DNA of 64,000 nucleotides from assembly GCA_009760855.2 (NCBI GenBank), contig WPIO01000100.1, positions 168,501 to 232,500 of the forward strand, written 5' to 3'. The notes under the pieces are model-generated. The model had not been told where the DNA came from, ran no database searches, and was given only the letters and a program-made list of their open reading frames with translations. The position numbers were made by a program, and so were the translations under genes. This stretch comes from Cristatella mucedo. Lineage: Eukaryota; Bryozoa; Phylactolaemata; Cristatellidae. This document shows positions 15,601-26,824 of this stretch, in pieces (position 1 is the first letter of the stretch; the number at the start of each line of letters is the position of its first letter).

Positions 15601-18600
15601 TTGCAACTAGGCTTGCCTGTTGTGTGAACGCCTCATCACTCTTCTGACTCAAGTAATTTACGTCAAGCCATTAACCAACCTAAAATCATTTGGCGACAGT
15701 GCCATTTGCTCGTATCCTCCCAAAGCCTGGAACTAATTTTCAACTGACTCACGATACCTGTCTTGACTGCATTTAAAAAAGAGCAAAAAGTACCCATGTT
15801 CCTCATAGCATTTGCTGGGCCCGTGTGAATCGACCTTAGTGTGCTTATGCATGCTGAAACTGTACATGTTATCACTAACTAATTGACATGCTTTCTTTGC
15901 AGCATATGTGTCTAGTGTGAAAAGTCTCTAGAACATTTCTTAGGTCTACAAAGGTGCTATTGTAATTGTATTATTATTTCATTTATTATTATATATGAGG
16001 TAGTGAGATACATTTTTGTCGACCTTCACGAGATCCACATAAACTGGGCAAAACATACTAATATTACAAGTGGTATTGCAGTTGTTTTACTAATCATATG
16101 ACACAACATTGTTTGAGAAGTTGGTGTCATTGTAAAATGCAGTTCATTTTCAAATTTGTATCTGCTGCCAGTCTTCTGAGCTTAGCCACTCCATTGTCAA
16201 GTGTTTGCGTTTTCCTATCTTTCAATTTCCGAGCCGTCCAGCTTAAAAGAGTTTTCAGTAGCTTCCATGATGCATGTGACAAAAGGAAAGCAGTTGATAT
16301 CAGATTCAGCAGCACTGTGTGCATAGCAGCAGAAGAACCTGACTGGCTATCAACCCACGTACGGCTGGCAATAAGGGACTCCCAGGTGATGTACTCGAAT
16401 CACAACCCAGGTCATGAAATGCGGACACCTTATCCTTGGGCTATGACTCTCGGATCTTGTGCAGTACAGAACCGCCATTACATACCATGGCTTGCAAGCT
16501 AGAAGCCCAGCTAATCCTCACAGCGTTTGGTTTACCTCTGGGAATTGTCCTTTTTGTGCTTATAAAATAGTGAATGTGATTGCTAACCAATTGACATGCT
16601 AACAGTGCAGCTTATGTAAAGTGCCCAGAAAGAGATTTCTATTTTGATGCTATTAAAAGGTTGTATCGTTATTTTTTTATTATTAATATGCCTGTGTGTG
16701 ACCGGATGATAAAGTGCTCTTAGTTAGGTTAATGTTAAATGTGTTTTTTAACTTGCTGGCTGTAGCTAAGCTAGGAAAGTGCAGGTTGACCAGTAAGCCG
16801 TATTGATAAACAGCTGTGAGACGTGATTTTATTGTATGTATGTTCGAAAGAGAAATAGCATTATCTATAATAATTTTTTAATCCCACATTCAGTTCTGTT
16901 TCACAGCTGCAGTGCAGTCATGCATTCTAGTCTGCAACCAGCGCTGTAAGCACTTTAGCAGCAATAAGCACTTTAGCTGCAAACTTGCACTTTACACTCG
17001 AGTTTTCTTCCATGAATGTGTTAAGCATTGTAACTGAGGCTTTTATGGCCGGCTTGTATTGAAACAGATTCAACTGGAGGATAGTCCAGGCTGCTGTTTG
17101 TACTTCTTAAGGCATGCCACCGTCAGTCACTTAAAAGTTTTTGGGACTTTTCTATGAAAGCACGAATCTTATTGTTGATGTTCAAAAAATGGCCCCTTTA
17201 TCTATTGCAGCTGGGTTGTTGTGGAACTAATAGTTATACCGATTGGTGGAATTCGACTGGCTCGAACGACACAGTTCCACAGAGCTGCTGCCAGAAGGCG
17301 AATTGCTCAGTGCCGGTTAAGGACACTCCCAGCAACGGCACTCTATTTGAAAAGGTACTTGAAAAGTATTGCCGGCGTTATGATATCGCGTGATCTATGA
17401 TTAGGTGAAAGCATTTACCAATTTTATCCAATTCAGCCGGACTTTGTAAACCATCGGCGCCTATGCGCATATGGTGTATGAAAGGTAATATCAAGTGCTT
17501 TATATTAGCGACATAAAAATAAACCAGGTGCCTAGTGATGAATTCTAGAACATAATCTATCTTTCGGCAGTATTGCACTTATAATTTAATATCGTGTGTA
17601 TTTTCTTGTTCCAGGGCTGTATTAACCTACTGGACCATCAACTTCGGCAGTACTTTTGGTACATAGCAGGCTCAGCTCTCGGTTTTGCCACGGTTCAGGT
17701 AAGGCAGCTAGCTCTCAAGTTGTCGTCGGGTAATTTTATGTGACTCCACTCAGATGTGCTGAGCAGGTTGACGTGTAATAATAATTCCAATAGTAAAAAG
17801 TCGTTTGAATAGTGCCCAGCAAAATTTTGTTTCTATTCAGATACTTGCCAACTTGCTGCAAGAGAATCAATAACCGAGGGTTAATTACATGTAGTAATAA
17901 TGATGATAATAATAATGATAATAACGCACTTGATAAAGTGCCCTCAGAGAACTCAATCTCTTTCTAGGCGCTCTACCTTTGGTGCAAAGGGAAACACGAT
18001 TGAGTGATGCGTAATATCGTGCTTGATAAACAACATGAATAGCGTGAACAACATGAATAACATAACATCTACGGTATCAACAGTGTAAAAGAAACATGTA
18101 TCGTGCTCAGGCAACCATGCTAGTCAAACAGCAAGTCTCTTATGGCCGCCAGTTTGTTTAAGTTCTCTGGCTAATAAAATGGACTGAATCACACACGAAT
18201 GCACGCACATATGTGCAAAGCACACATGCACAAATAGGGTTCGATTGGGTGAAGGGAAAGCCGGTCGGAACCAATGTGTCTTTGGCTGAGGCTTAATAGA
18301 TAAAAGATCATTGGAGGTGGTGACCATAGCCAGAAGTGAGCTTCAGACTATCGATGCATGCGAGCTGAAGATTCGATCACCGAAAGATTTCAATTTAGTG
18401 TAAAGGATGGTAAGATGACCAGATGCTGATGACGAAATGATGAGATGCTGAGTAGCAAGATGACTAGATACTAAAGAAAGAGCTGGCTGGAAGCTTAGAA
18501 GCCAGGCGACTAGATGCTGACGAAGCGATAGTGCAAGAGCACACTGGAAGAACAAGGAGTTTGAATAGGCAGGCTGGAGAATTAGAGTGACGTGACTTGT

Positions 18601-21600
18601 GAGCCAAACTCGAGATCTTGAAATCGATTTGGTGCGTGATAGGGAGCCAGTGAAGCTTAGACAGAAGTGGTATGACGTAGCAGCTTCGCCATTGACGGCA
18701 GACATAAAGAGCTGCTGAGTTGTGCTCCTGTTTCCGACTATTAAAGGCACAGGCCAATAGTCCTAATACAGGGATTTGTCATAGCTTAAAATCTATGTTA
18801 CAAATGCATGGACTAGTTTGGCTGTCTTACTCGTACCGAAGATAAAAAAGTAAATCATTTGTGTAGCACCCTAAGAGAACTCAAATCTCTATCCAGATGC
18901 TCCATATTTTCCCCAGGGCTCGAGCCGACGACCTCGATCGTCAATGGCAAGCATAACCCCTGGGCCAAATCTAGGCATGCCCTGATTTTGGCGTTATTCC
19001 TTAGCTGGAAGTAGGTCGACTTGACAGGGATGAATGTGCTTATTTACTGACAACTCATTTTTTATATAAAAAGTAATCGTGGTATTGGTGGGATTGTTAA
19101 TACGTCGGACTACATGCTCATGCACTTACAAAGTAGTCGAGAAATTATTAAAAACTATTGTAGACCGGTAGAAAGTATTATTTATAATCGATATTAGTTC
19201 GTTCCCTAACCTGTTAGTCATGCCTGTTTAGGGATATCTAACTCCATCCACCGGCGTAGGTCCGGTGCATTCTAGATTTCTCAGTGTAGAGAGATCAACT
19301 TGATCAAACAGTAGGTCACTGTTTTTTGACCGATGTACTGAAACTACGTATTATTTGTCGGCCATTCAAAGAGTGTGTTGTCACAATAAAATTGATTTAC
19401 TGTATATTTTTTGCTCTAAGAAGCAATGCTTGCCCAACAGTCTACATGAGTAGTATGGACACATCGACGCCCGATTGACTTTGACTGCATTTTCATTCGG
19501 CAAAGGAAGACTATACATTCGTGCCCGTGGATATTTACGCACCCTTGGAAAGGCCTATTTTCGATGCAGCAACAGCTAGGATTAGCGTAGCAGCCTGGGA
19601 AGCAAGCCCTTAGAAAGGGAGATTATGATCACGTTAGATGGCCGCCGACAAGCATGGCTGTCAGAGAGCCCTATTACTAGAACTCTGTAAAAATCGACCG
19701 TTTTATGCTCAAGCATGGCTTTTTTTTTAAATCCACACTTGATCAAGAAAAAAGCCGTATTAATCTAGATGTTTATGCACCAAAGGAGGGTTTAAGGGAT
19801 TCCCATAACGTTCCAGTCTCTTTTTTAATTCTGCATTTGGCCTTTTTGGCCATTCAACCAGGTCCTTCTGTACAGTGCAAAAGACGAGGGAGTACGGTGC
19901 ATTCGATGTGGGCATGCAGCTGGCACTTTAAAATGGGCATCGGCACCAGAAAGTTCACTCATCTTCTGGAGATGAGTAAATGCTGCTTGGATGATAGGTC
20001 TCACGACAAACTTCCTTTGCCAGGACCGTTAAACAGGATGTCGAAGCAAGAGGACCTGTTGCTGAATGGACCTGCACTCTTGAATAGGAAAACTAGCTTG
20101 GTGTAATTTTGCAACCACTGGAAGCTGCTACAGAGCCGAGGGTTAGCCGGCAAATAGCGAGCCGCCGACACACTCATCTTTCGGCAGAGTGGTGATGGAG
20201 GGCGCAAAATGGCTAAGCAAATGGCCGACATGCTGGATGGGCTGAGTTGCTCAGTCTGTTTTACCAACGAGAAGAAATTCGAGCTCTGCTCCCTCTAAGA
20301 AAGCAGAAGAAAAGACGGATGGTCGCGCGGTTGCTGTTTAACACGGGTGGTGGAGTCATGTTTGTGGCTCCTTTTCCGATGACAGCATATTGTCAATGCA
20401 TCACATTCCTGTTACGATTGGCCAGCATGTTTACCTGAAATTGCTGAAAAATGTAGGAATTCCATGTGCCAGGTGTCCTTGGGTGATAGACTTACATACC
20501 AGCAGGATAGTGACCCACAACAGACTGCTAAGTAGGTCAGAAAATATTTTCCCGACTTCCTTTGTTGAAAGAATCTTTAGCTGTGGCTGGGTATTTGGTT
20601 GTGGTTTCGTGTAAAGATTCGCATTTAATAATCAGCACCCGTCCCCGAGGCAATCGTTTTTTGCTCAGCAAGCTAAATCTAGCCTGCTGCTTGTTTTTTT
20701 ATACACATTCAGCTGGAACATTTCAAAATTATCACTCTTTGGTGCCAGCTTTTGGCTTTAAAGTAAAAGCAACATTTTAAGGTCAGCTGCTTCAACAACC
20801 TTGTTTATAGAGCAGCAGGAGAGCCATGGCAACTATCACTCCTGGCTTCAGTATGCAATAACCAATTGCCTGCCGAAGGATTTGAACCTACGACACGGTT
20901 CATGAAGTGTGAGCAGCTTACCTCTAGGCTAAAACTCAAGAATTGGTGGTACTTTGTGTTCTGTCACTTGAGATGGTAGCTCTGCAGCAACATGCATGGG
21001 CCAGTGAAGGTCAATCTAATGTAAATCTTGCAATGAGTCAGGTACACCATGACCGTTCAGAAGAGGTCAAGTCTAGCAACGTACCACTTTCGTCCTCCTT
21101 CCAAGTGAACGCCAGTTATGCAGTGGCTAATGCATTCCATATCTGGGTAGCTGCCAACTGACTGGAGGTTTTCACCCAAGTCTTAGCTTGCCAAAGCAAA
21201 TATATTGGAGCATACTGCCATCTTATGTACATGGGTAGCCTATATGCCCTCTTAGAGTTGATGCTTCAAAAGCAGTTCTAATGGGGCGATTGGAATGGCA
21301 AATGATCGTCTCAGTCATCGGCTGTAGGACCTAAAAGTCATTTATTATTGATGAAGAAAGAAACACGTGTGTGCAATAAGCAACATTCCAGATTTAAATT
21401 TTGCTTATCCTGCTTGATAAGGCATACCGATACCTTGTATCCTAGCATGTGAGCAGGTATGTTCCGTCCTGGAAAAAAAATATTTATAATGCGAAATGAA
21501 TATCCTGCTTTTAAGGAGCACTCCTAACCATTAGCCTATAATTTTTGTTTGGTAGTCAAACCTTCAGCATGCAATAGTAGCATCTGATCGAACAGCCACT

Positions 21601-21891
21601 CGTATATGTGTGATATTGTACAAGCCTGCTTGCCAGTTTTGAACTGCTTACATGCTTTATTAAATATTTATTAATTTGTATTCTTAATTTATTAGGTATA
21701 TTACTAATTGTTGCCACCTTCCATCATGTGCAAACTTTTTTGTCATCGCAAGGCCTGCCTGTAGCGGAATGCAGGTTCATTGCTGCACGTTTTCTTTTCA
21801 GATCCTGGGCCTCATTGCCACGCTCATACTTGTGTGTCGCGAAAAGAAGCAAACATATACTCAGCTGAGCGGCTACAGCAGCTATAAATGA
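5469..21891 (+). CDS. Tetraspanin, TSPAN3/TSPAN36-like, seven exons
   Basis: A four-pass membrane protein that organises membrane microdomains with integrins and other partners. Exons: 5469-5528, 5758-5949, 8578-8652, 13365-13454, 17211-17354, 17615-17698, 21802-21891 (TGA). Every intron is phase 0 with GT/AG borders, giving 244 residues. The start MGACSCTLKS has the N-terminal cysteines usually palmitoylated in the family. TM1 is about 12-35, TM2 48-74 (ending VGLVGCFAAF), TM3 85-103 with GEVVGA, and TM4 199-227. The large extracellular loop holds the hallmark CCG (142-144), then SCC, an NC and a GC: six cysteines, enough for three disulfides. It has four N-glycosylation sequons (N153, N158, N170, N181). 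The tail carries YTQL, a YxxPhi sorting motif that suggests endosomal or lysosomal traffic. The exon plan matches vertebrate TSPAN3 as I know that family. The start was chosen because it gives the standard MG-C N-terminus. TATAAA overlaps this ATG, probably by chance. Confidence 0.94.
6640..6738 (+). repeat. LINE-A 3' tail with GA expansion inside its hairpin
   Basis: The typical LINE-A end is present (gcagcaaatgtaaagc, then ttctctgagggcactttatc, then an ATT tract). The usual short 'agaaagagatt' inside the stem is replaced by about 36 bases of (GA)n at 6646-6681. It lies in intron 2 of the tetraspanin. Confidence 0.8.
7080..7950 (+). mobile_element. LINE-A fragment (RT C-terminal region plus 3' end)
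   Basis: The piece at 7096-7175 matches the RT segment of the copy at 25.8 kb (gataaaaccaactt, then gaaattgga). From about 7480 it matches the coding end (caagcagcttaacgacttca) and the 3' region. All frames are broken. It sits in intron 2 of the tetraspanin. Confidence 0.7.
8225..8342 (-). repeat. SINE-B copy (degenerate)
   Basis: Minus-oriented match to the SINE-B copy at 39.0 kb: an 'acggct' arm, a 'ctgcaggactcgaatccac' box-B-like block, then a degraded tRNA head. It lies in intron 2 of the tetraspanin, upstream of exon 3. Confidence 0.55.
9000..10145 (+). mobile_element. LINE-A copy with reverse transcriptase remnants
   Basis: Non-LTR reverse transcriptase pieces in several frames: a template-domain block (LNSYIE-like), LVLLDLSAAFDTINHQV near 9230-9280, an FYADDTQLY catalytic block near 9505-9530, and the RT C-terminal block (FARNLGVLFQSDLSL). 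The residues around the DD motif are intact here, but the frame is shifted several times, so the copy is dead. The fingers and palm motifs place it near the CR1/L2 group. It lies in intron 3 of the tetraspanin. Confidence 0.85.
10146..11195. other. Intronic sequence, nothing recognised
   Basis: This is part of tetraspanin intron 3. Two near-identical stretches, around 10965-11020 and 11075-11135 ('cgtgcacctcatgcaaatca' type), show a local duplication about 110 bp apart. No coding signal was seen. Confidence 0.4.
11200..11575 (+). mobile_element. LINE-B 3' end
   Basis: Matches the 3' part of the LINE-B copy at 52.0-54.4 kb (minus) and the fragment at 37.5 kb (plus). Shared blocks include 'gagacgaagtctgttgg', 'accgaaagccgcttaggctg' and 'ctcctgcgtaacaccc'. 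It is non-coding or broken. Confidence 0.75.
11580..12090 (+). mobile_element. LINE-C 3' end
   Basis: Similar to 44.27-44.77 kb in the same order: a coding-end block with 'accgaaagtctgaaacta', 'gcggccgcgagtgtcttctt', 'ataccgtgcatatcactcac', and an end near 'gattctctcgcagggagttg'. The two windows share no obvious tail with LINE-A, so I treat this as a third family. Confidence 0.6.
12095..12440 (+). mobile_element. LINE-A 3' fragment
   Basis: Carries the LINE-A coding-end signature (ctccagcctacctaaccac, tgctcccaaagcctcgact, gacatttaaaaagaagctaa) and the start of its 3' UTR. The expected hairpin tail is missing or heavily degraded. Confidence 0.6.
12441..13364. other. Intronic sequence before tetraspanin exon 4, nothing recognised
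   Basis: AT-rich unique-looking sequence. Frames at 12342-12617 (plus) and 12871-13071 (minus) have no recognisable motifs and no convincing splice context. Confidence 0.35.
13495..13605 (-). repeat. SINE-A copy (partial)
   Basis: Has 'tagcgccctaagagaactta', 'caggcgcttcaca', and then 'cttgagcccgcg', the box-B remnant in minus orientation. The tRNA head is truncated near 13600. It lies just after tetraspanin exon 4. Confidence 0.65.
13900..14700 (-). repeat. Mosaic of LINE-A tails with a SINE-B piece
   Basis: At least three minus-oriented LINE-A 3' tails (around 13905-14100, 14360-14440 and 14620-14700) carry (AAT)n, then 'agagaaccaaatctctttct'-type arms. A plus-oriented SINE-B piece sits at about 14165-14260 (cagcaatcctttatcgctca). 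The frame at 14210-14704 spans this mosaic and is not a gene. Confidence 0.6.
14720..15545 (+). mobile_element. LINE-A copy, degraded RT
   Basis: RT remnants: 'ctgcttgttttactggatct', the 'tttttatgccgatgacacac' (YADD-type) block near 15055, the C-terminal block near 15300, and a hairpin-like end plus an ATT tract at 15515-15540. It is broken in all frames. Confidence 0.7.
15600..15995 (+). mobile_element. LINE-A 3' fragment
   Basis: The LINE-A coding end (tcctcccaaagcctggaact, gcatttaaaaaagagcaaaa) is followed by its 3' UTR and an A/T-rich tail ending near 15990. It directly follows another LINE-A copy in the same orientation. Confidence 0.65.
16320..16700. repeat. SINE-B (minus) followed by a LINE-A tail (plus)
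   Basis: A minus-oriented, degenerate SINE-B is seen at 16320-16500 (gcagcagaagaacctgactg, then 'actcgaatcacaaccca' as the box-B block). A plus-oriented LINE-A 3' end with a decayed hairpin follows at about 16510-16690. The 134-codon frame over this stretch is a repeat artefact. Confidence 0.5.
17880..18765 (-). mobile_element. LINE-A 3' copy, minus strand
   Basis: An AAT tract and hairpin arms at 17900-17975 lead, on the minus strand, through the 3' UTR into the RT C-terminal end at 18343-18757 (LHWLPITHQIDFK, then KSFGDRIFSSHA). It is broken by frameshifts. It lies in the last intron of the tetraspanin. Confidence 0.75.
18850..18978 (-). repeat. SINE-A copy
   Basis: Full body with hairpin arms (tgtagcaccctaagagaact) and the head 'ggctcgagccgacgacctcg', ending near 'cccctgggcca', all in minus orientation. 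It is slightly diverged from the 26.8-kb copy. Confidence 0.75.
18979..21801. other. Remainder of the last tetraspanin intron
   Basis: Mostly unique-looking AT-rich sequence with one degenerate minus-oriented SINE-B at about 20815-20945 (gatttgaacctacgacac block). The frame at 19705-20106 (133 codons) has no motif, no supporting splice sites and mixed composition, so I do not call it a gene. Confidence 0.4.
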
Positions 21892-22817
21892 TGGCTGCGA
21901 TCTATCCTCACTGGTCGCACATGTGCGTGGGTGTGTGCGGTCAGTCCCTGATGTCAGTAAAATGTAATGGCTGCTGCCTTGCCGCTTCTGAAACGACCTG
22001 ATGTCCTGTCCTATCTTAGACCCTTTGTCTGCATGCACATCTGTGACGGCGTCTTCCCTTACTGTGTCTGATGAGTTTGCTGCAGCAGCCCGTAGCCACC
22101 CATAGCTGCGAGTTTGCTGTTTGCTTTCCGACATCTTGTATGCCACGTGTACTTAGTTGGCTGCTTCTTAGCAGTCGGTCCACACGTGCTCGGTATTTGA
22201 CTGTTTACTTAGCCTAGCCATGCACATGTCCAAGCTTGTCCACTATGAAGTAGCCCCTTTCCTTTTGCTGATAGCTCAATTGTCGTCTTGTTTTTTATTA
22301 TGCTTGGAAAATTGCTACTTTTGTATAATTTTTATAGGCATCACTGCGATTGTTAGCCAACCTTTCACCTCAGCGTTTAAAACATTCTGTATCTGAGGTG
22401 ACGTGTGGATTATTGTGTATAAACACGAAGTGTGACCTGTGCGAGTGCACGATTTGGCTCACCGTGTACTTGAATGTGAATCGTGAGATTCACCCTGTCA
22501 ATCGTATGAGTGGCGATCACATGGCCTAGGTACTGGTGGTGTTGCAGCATTCGGCATGTCGTCGAGTTGGGTGCCACCTCTGAGCATCCGACTTGATACA
22601 CTATCCTTGCCGCGGATGCCAACATAGCAATTTGGTGTGCGTCTGCAACAATCACCCGAGGTGTCACCAAAGATGCCTGTTTGCCAAAGTTGGCATATAT
22701 GTGTGGCCACGGGTCAAAGCAAGACGAAAAAGCTTATGGGGGATGAAACGGACAGGATTTGCTTGCCTACAAAGTATAGATAATCTCACTCGTTTCAGTC
22801 CTTATGCTTGTCATTTC

Positions 22818-22823
22818 AATAAA
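22818..22823 (+). terminator. Polyadenylation signal AATAAA for the tetraspanin
   Basis: First clear AATAAA after the stop at 21891, implying a 3' UTR of roughly 0.95 kb. Inference from position only. Confidence 0.5.
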
Positions 22824-22954
22824 CTAGAAGCGATATACTGACATACTCTTCCCGTGGGCTGTAAGTGTTTCCTACGATTAATGTTTACTGCTGTCAAAGT
22901 TACTGACGTCATGCTTGCGATGTGCCCACTGCTGTTTTTACGGTACGGTTACAG

Positions 22955-23120
22955 CGCAGCAAGTTATATAAGCAAATTAACACACCGATCTCTCGTTTTA
23001 CACGAACTCATTGTTGCTGTACCGCTGCACTGTAATAGTACCTGTGCAGCGGTACAGCAACGACGAGTTTGAAAACTGGAGAAAGGGAGATCGATGTGTT
23101 AATATGCTTATGTTGCTGCA
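22955..23120. repeat. Imperfect foldback of about 75-bp arms
   Basis: Arms at about 22960-23030 and 23044-23118 are reverse complements. An 18-bp perfect core flanks a 13-base loop (gttgctgtaccgctgcac against gtgcagcggtacagcaac), and outer blocks also match (attaacacaccgatctc against gagatcgatgtgttaat). It fits a miniature inverted-repeat element or a hairpin RNA gene. No clear target-site duplication was seen. Confidence 0.7.
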
Positions 23121-23449
23121 ATATGCACGCCTGAGTTGAAATTGAACATGCCTTGCGGTGCCTGCTTTGGATAAGCGATGGACATGCATAAATAGAATGA
23201 TTATTCACTGAGGCATACTGTATCTAGCCATGTATATAACCCAATAATAAGCTAGCTTTTTTGTTTGTTAGTATGTCTATTTCACCCACTGACGTATCTT
23301 CATCATCTGCCCGAAAATTAAAGATGTTACCCCGACTGGTTTCTCATTCGTTCACACTTTTAGATCAATCAAAACTAGAGGTGGAGTTGCTGTTATCGAA
23401 ATTCAACTCCAAGCCATTTGCAGTACCCTCGCTGCAGTCTTTCGAATCG

Positions 23450-24052
23450 ATAATAATAATAATAATACACTTGATAAAGCGCCCTCAGAGAACTCAATCT
23501 CTTTCTAGGCGCTGTACATTTGCTGCAAAGGAAACACGATCGAATGGGGTGAGTGGTATCGTGCTTGATAAACAACATAAATAACATGGTTAGGGGTGAC
23601 ATGCACAGGGTCAGCATGCAAGTGTAGTTAGTGGCAGCATGCACACAGTCAGCACGCATGAGCACATTAAGGATGAATCACAGGGACTCACTAAATGCTG
23701 TCATAAATACGTGCGTTTTTAAGTTCTTTTTTAATGTGGTCAAGTCAGGGATGTCGTGACGCAAGTTGGCAGTGATTTCCAGGCTTTGGCAGCATACGAA
23801 CTAAATGCACGGTCTCCAAAGGATTTGAGGTTTGTACGAGGTATTGATAAACTGTTGGATTCCGAAAAGCGGTTAGTACGATGCTTGGCCTGGTGGGGGA
23901 GTAGATCTGATAGGTAGGCTGGAGTCAAAGAATGAAGTGACCTAAAAGTGAGCGACACAACCGTGAAGTCGATTTGTTGCTTGACTGGTAGCCAGTGCAG
24001 GTTGGTGAGAAGTGGTGTGATGTGGCAACTTCGACACTGACGATAGACGAGC
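23450..24052 (-). mobile_element. LINE-A 3' copy, minus strand
   Basis: An (AAT)n tract and hairpin arms at 23452-23515 lead on the minus strand through the 3' UTR into the RT C-terminal coding end ([36 protein letters not shown]). It abuts the plus-oriented copy that starts at about 24054, so the two are 5' end to 5' end. Confidence 0.8.
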
Positions 24053-24053
24053 C

Positions 24054-26752
24054 TATTGTCTTGATTTCACAAGACAAGCTACCGATGGTGGCAGTAGTCT
24101 ATCACCCACCTACGGTACCAAATCTTCCTTTATCTCAGATTTCTCCGATCCCATTTCTATTCTCAGTGTAAGAAATCGAACCTACCTCGTTATTGGTGAT
24201 TTCAACATTCACTATGGTAACTTATCTGACGCCTTCAGCACTGAGTTTCAGGCATTGACTAACTCACTGTCTCATGTGCATGGCCCTACTCACAGCAAGG
24301 GTCACACACTCGACCAAATTTTCTCATACAACTGCACTTTTTCATCACCAATTATTAATCGCGAAACCTTTAAAACCCCTGACGTCGATGATGTCCGTGC
24401 GAGAATATCTCGCCTCGCCTTCACTGCTCAGTCCCCTTCGCTGCTCAGTCCCCTTCCAATCTGTCATCATTGGTAGAAAGCTATAACACAACACTAGCTG
24501 ACACGCTCGACGAGTCTGCACCTCTGACTAAGCGCACTGTATGTGTCCTCGCCCAGACGGCCTATGGTTTATCACAGACGTTAAACTAGCTAGGTCTACT
24601 AAGCTAAAGCTTGAAAAAGCATACACAAGATCAAGACTGACTGTCCATCGACAGGCATACGATGACTATTTTAAGTCGTAGCAATCGATCCTATTAAATG
24701 CCAAGTCTAGCTTCTATGAAAACGTTGAATCACAGATGCCCAATCCAAAAATGCTGATGTCGACGATCAACCATCTCAACCGCTCCTAGGTTGGCTCTTA
24801 CCTGATGATCCTTGTGATGATCTAGCCGATCGCTTCTCTCGATTCTTTGTTCAGAAGATAGACAAGATCAGGGAATCCATCCCTACGATGACAACATCCC
24901 CACTAGAATGCTCTCCCTCGGTTCCTGGCCGCACCTCAATGTCTGCATTCAAGCAGGTGACTGGTGAACTCATCCTGAAGTTCATAATCCATACAAGGAA
25001 GACAACAAGTCCTTTGGACCCTATTCCCACTGTCCTGCTCCTACGTTGCGTTGATCTGCTGCAGCCGTGCATAACTAACATCATTAAATTGTCATTACCC
25101 TCAGGTCATGTCCCAGCACCTTAAAAAAAAGCTGTAGTCAGGCCACTAATCAAGAAAGCGACACTAGACCAAGAGAACTTGAGCAACTACCGCCCAGTCT
25201 CTTGTCTACCATTTCTATCAAAGACACTGGAACGAGCTGCGGCAGACCAGCTGAACTCATATATTGAAATTTCAAACCTTGCTAGTAAGTTTGAGTATGG
25301 CATTAGAGCTAATCACTCCACAGAGTCAGCATTGCTTCGGGTGTACAACGACCTACTCAGGAATGCAGACATGGGTAGTGTATCTCTGGTAGTTTTTCTC
25401 GATCTTTCGGCAGCTTTTGATGCTATCGATCACCAAGTCCTTCTTGAGCGCCTCTCACCTCCCTACTTCTCACCTCATCATTGGCACTGCACTGCAATGG
25501 TGCAGGTCCTATCTCAGTGGGAGACTCCAGAGTATTGATGTGAATGGACCAAGATCCTCTGGAATATGGGGTACCTCAGTGCTCCGTGCTAGGTCCAGTT
25601 CTTTTCACGATGTATACTCTTCTCTTGCCGATGTGATTGCAAAGCACAATTTAGGCTTTCACTTCAATGCGAATGACACTCAGTTATACTTTTGCTTTGA
25701 TTCCTCCTAGCCCTCTAGCACGTCGAGATCTCTCAACTCCCTTGCTGCATGTATTGATGACATCCGTACATGGATGGCAGCAAATTTTCTTAAATTGAAT
25801 GATAATAAAACCAACTTACTAGTCATGGACAAACCATGTGTGATTCAGAAATTGGAAAGGCTAACGCTCAAAATCGGCATAGTCACAATATCTCCAGTTT
25901 AATATGCACGAAATGTAGGTGTCATGTTTCAAAGTGACCTTTCATTAGACGATATCATCAACTCCACAGTCAAGTCTGCCTACTTTCAGCTACATAATAG
26001 TGCTAAACATCGGGCTTTTTTAGACAGGGATACCACATCCAAATTGGTCCATGCATTTGTGACATCCCGTTTTGACTTCCGTAACTCACTGCTTGCTAGT
26101 CTACCGGCATGTGCACTCAGGCGCTTACAGCTGGTGCAAAACTCTGCTGCCAGGCTTGTCTGTCGTGAGCATCGCAGTTGCCACGTCACACCACTTCTCG
26201 CCGACCAGCACTGGCTCGCAGTCAAGCAACGGATCGACTTCAAGGTTTTGTCACTCGGTCCCTTCGTTCTTTGGCTCCAGCCTAACTATCGGATCTACTT
26301 ACCCACCAGGGTAAACATCGTATCATCCACCTTTCGAAATCTTAACTGTTTAACTATACCTCGTACAAACCTCAAATTCTTTGTAGACCATGAATTTAGT
26401 ACGTATGCTCCCAAAGCCTGGAACTCACTCCCGATTTGCGTCACAACATCCCTAACGTTACCACATTAAAAAATATATTTAAAATGCACCTTTTTATGAC
26501 AGCATTTAGTGTGTCCCTGTGATTCGTTCTTTATGTGCTTATCTGTGCTGACACTGTTGCATGCTGCCACTAACCACACTTGCATGCTAACCTTGTGCAT
26601 GTCACCCCATGTTAATCATGTTGTTTATCAAGCACGAACCACTCACCATTCGATCGTGTTTTCTTTGCTGCAAATGTTATCGCGCCCAGGACAAGATTGA
26701 GTTCTCCTAGGGCGATTTATCAAGTGTAATACTATTGTTATTATTATTGAGT
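24054..26752 (+). mobile_element. LINE-A, longest copy: endonuclease C-terminus, RT and 3' tail
   Basis: It starts inside the apurinic-type endonuclease (VAVVYHPPT; IGDFNIHYGNLSDAFSTEFQ; then SKGHTLDQIFSY, the Ser-Asp/His-type end). A linker and RT follow: NYRPVSCLPFLSKTLERAA, LVVFLDLSAAFDAIDHQVLL, RSSGIWGTSVLRA, RT C-terminal block, and 'PLLADQHWLAVKQRIDFKVL'. It ends in the hairpin and ATT-type tail at 26665-26750. The catalytic YADD box is changed to NAND at about 25665-25680, and several frameshifts and stops are present. It is 5'-truncated and dead, and belongs with CR1/L2-like LINEs. Confidence 0.9.
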
Positions 26753-26824
26753 CAATATGTATTTACGATGGACAGTAAAGATGGTTGTGGGAAAAGGAGG
26801 AGCTAATTTGCATATCTATTGCCG

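Noticed and set aside
19705-20106. 133-codon frame in the last tetraspanin intron
   Set aside because: No motif, no regular hydrophobic pattern, no splice partners; consistent with a random open frame.
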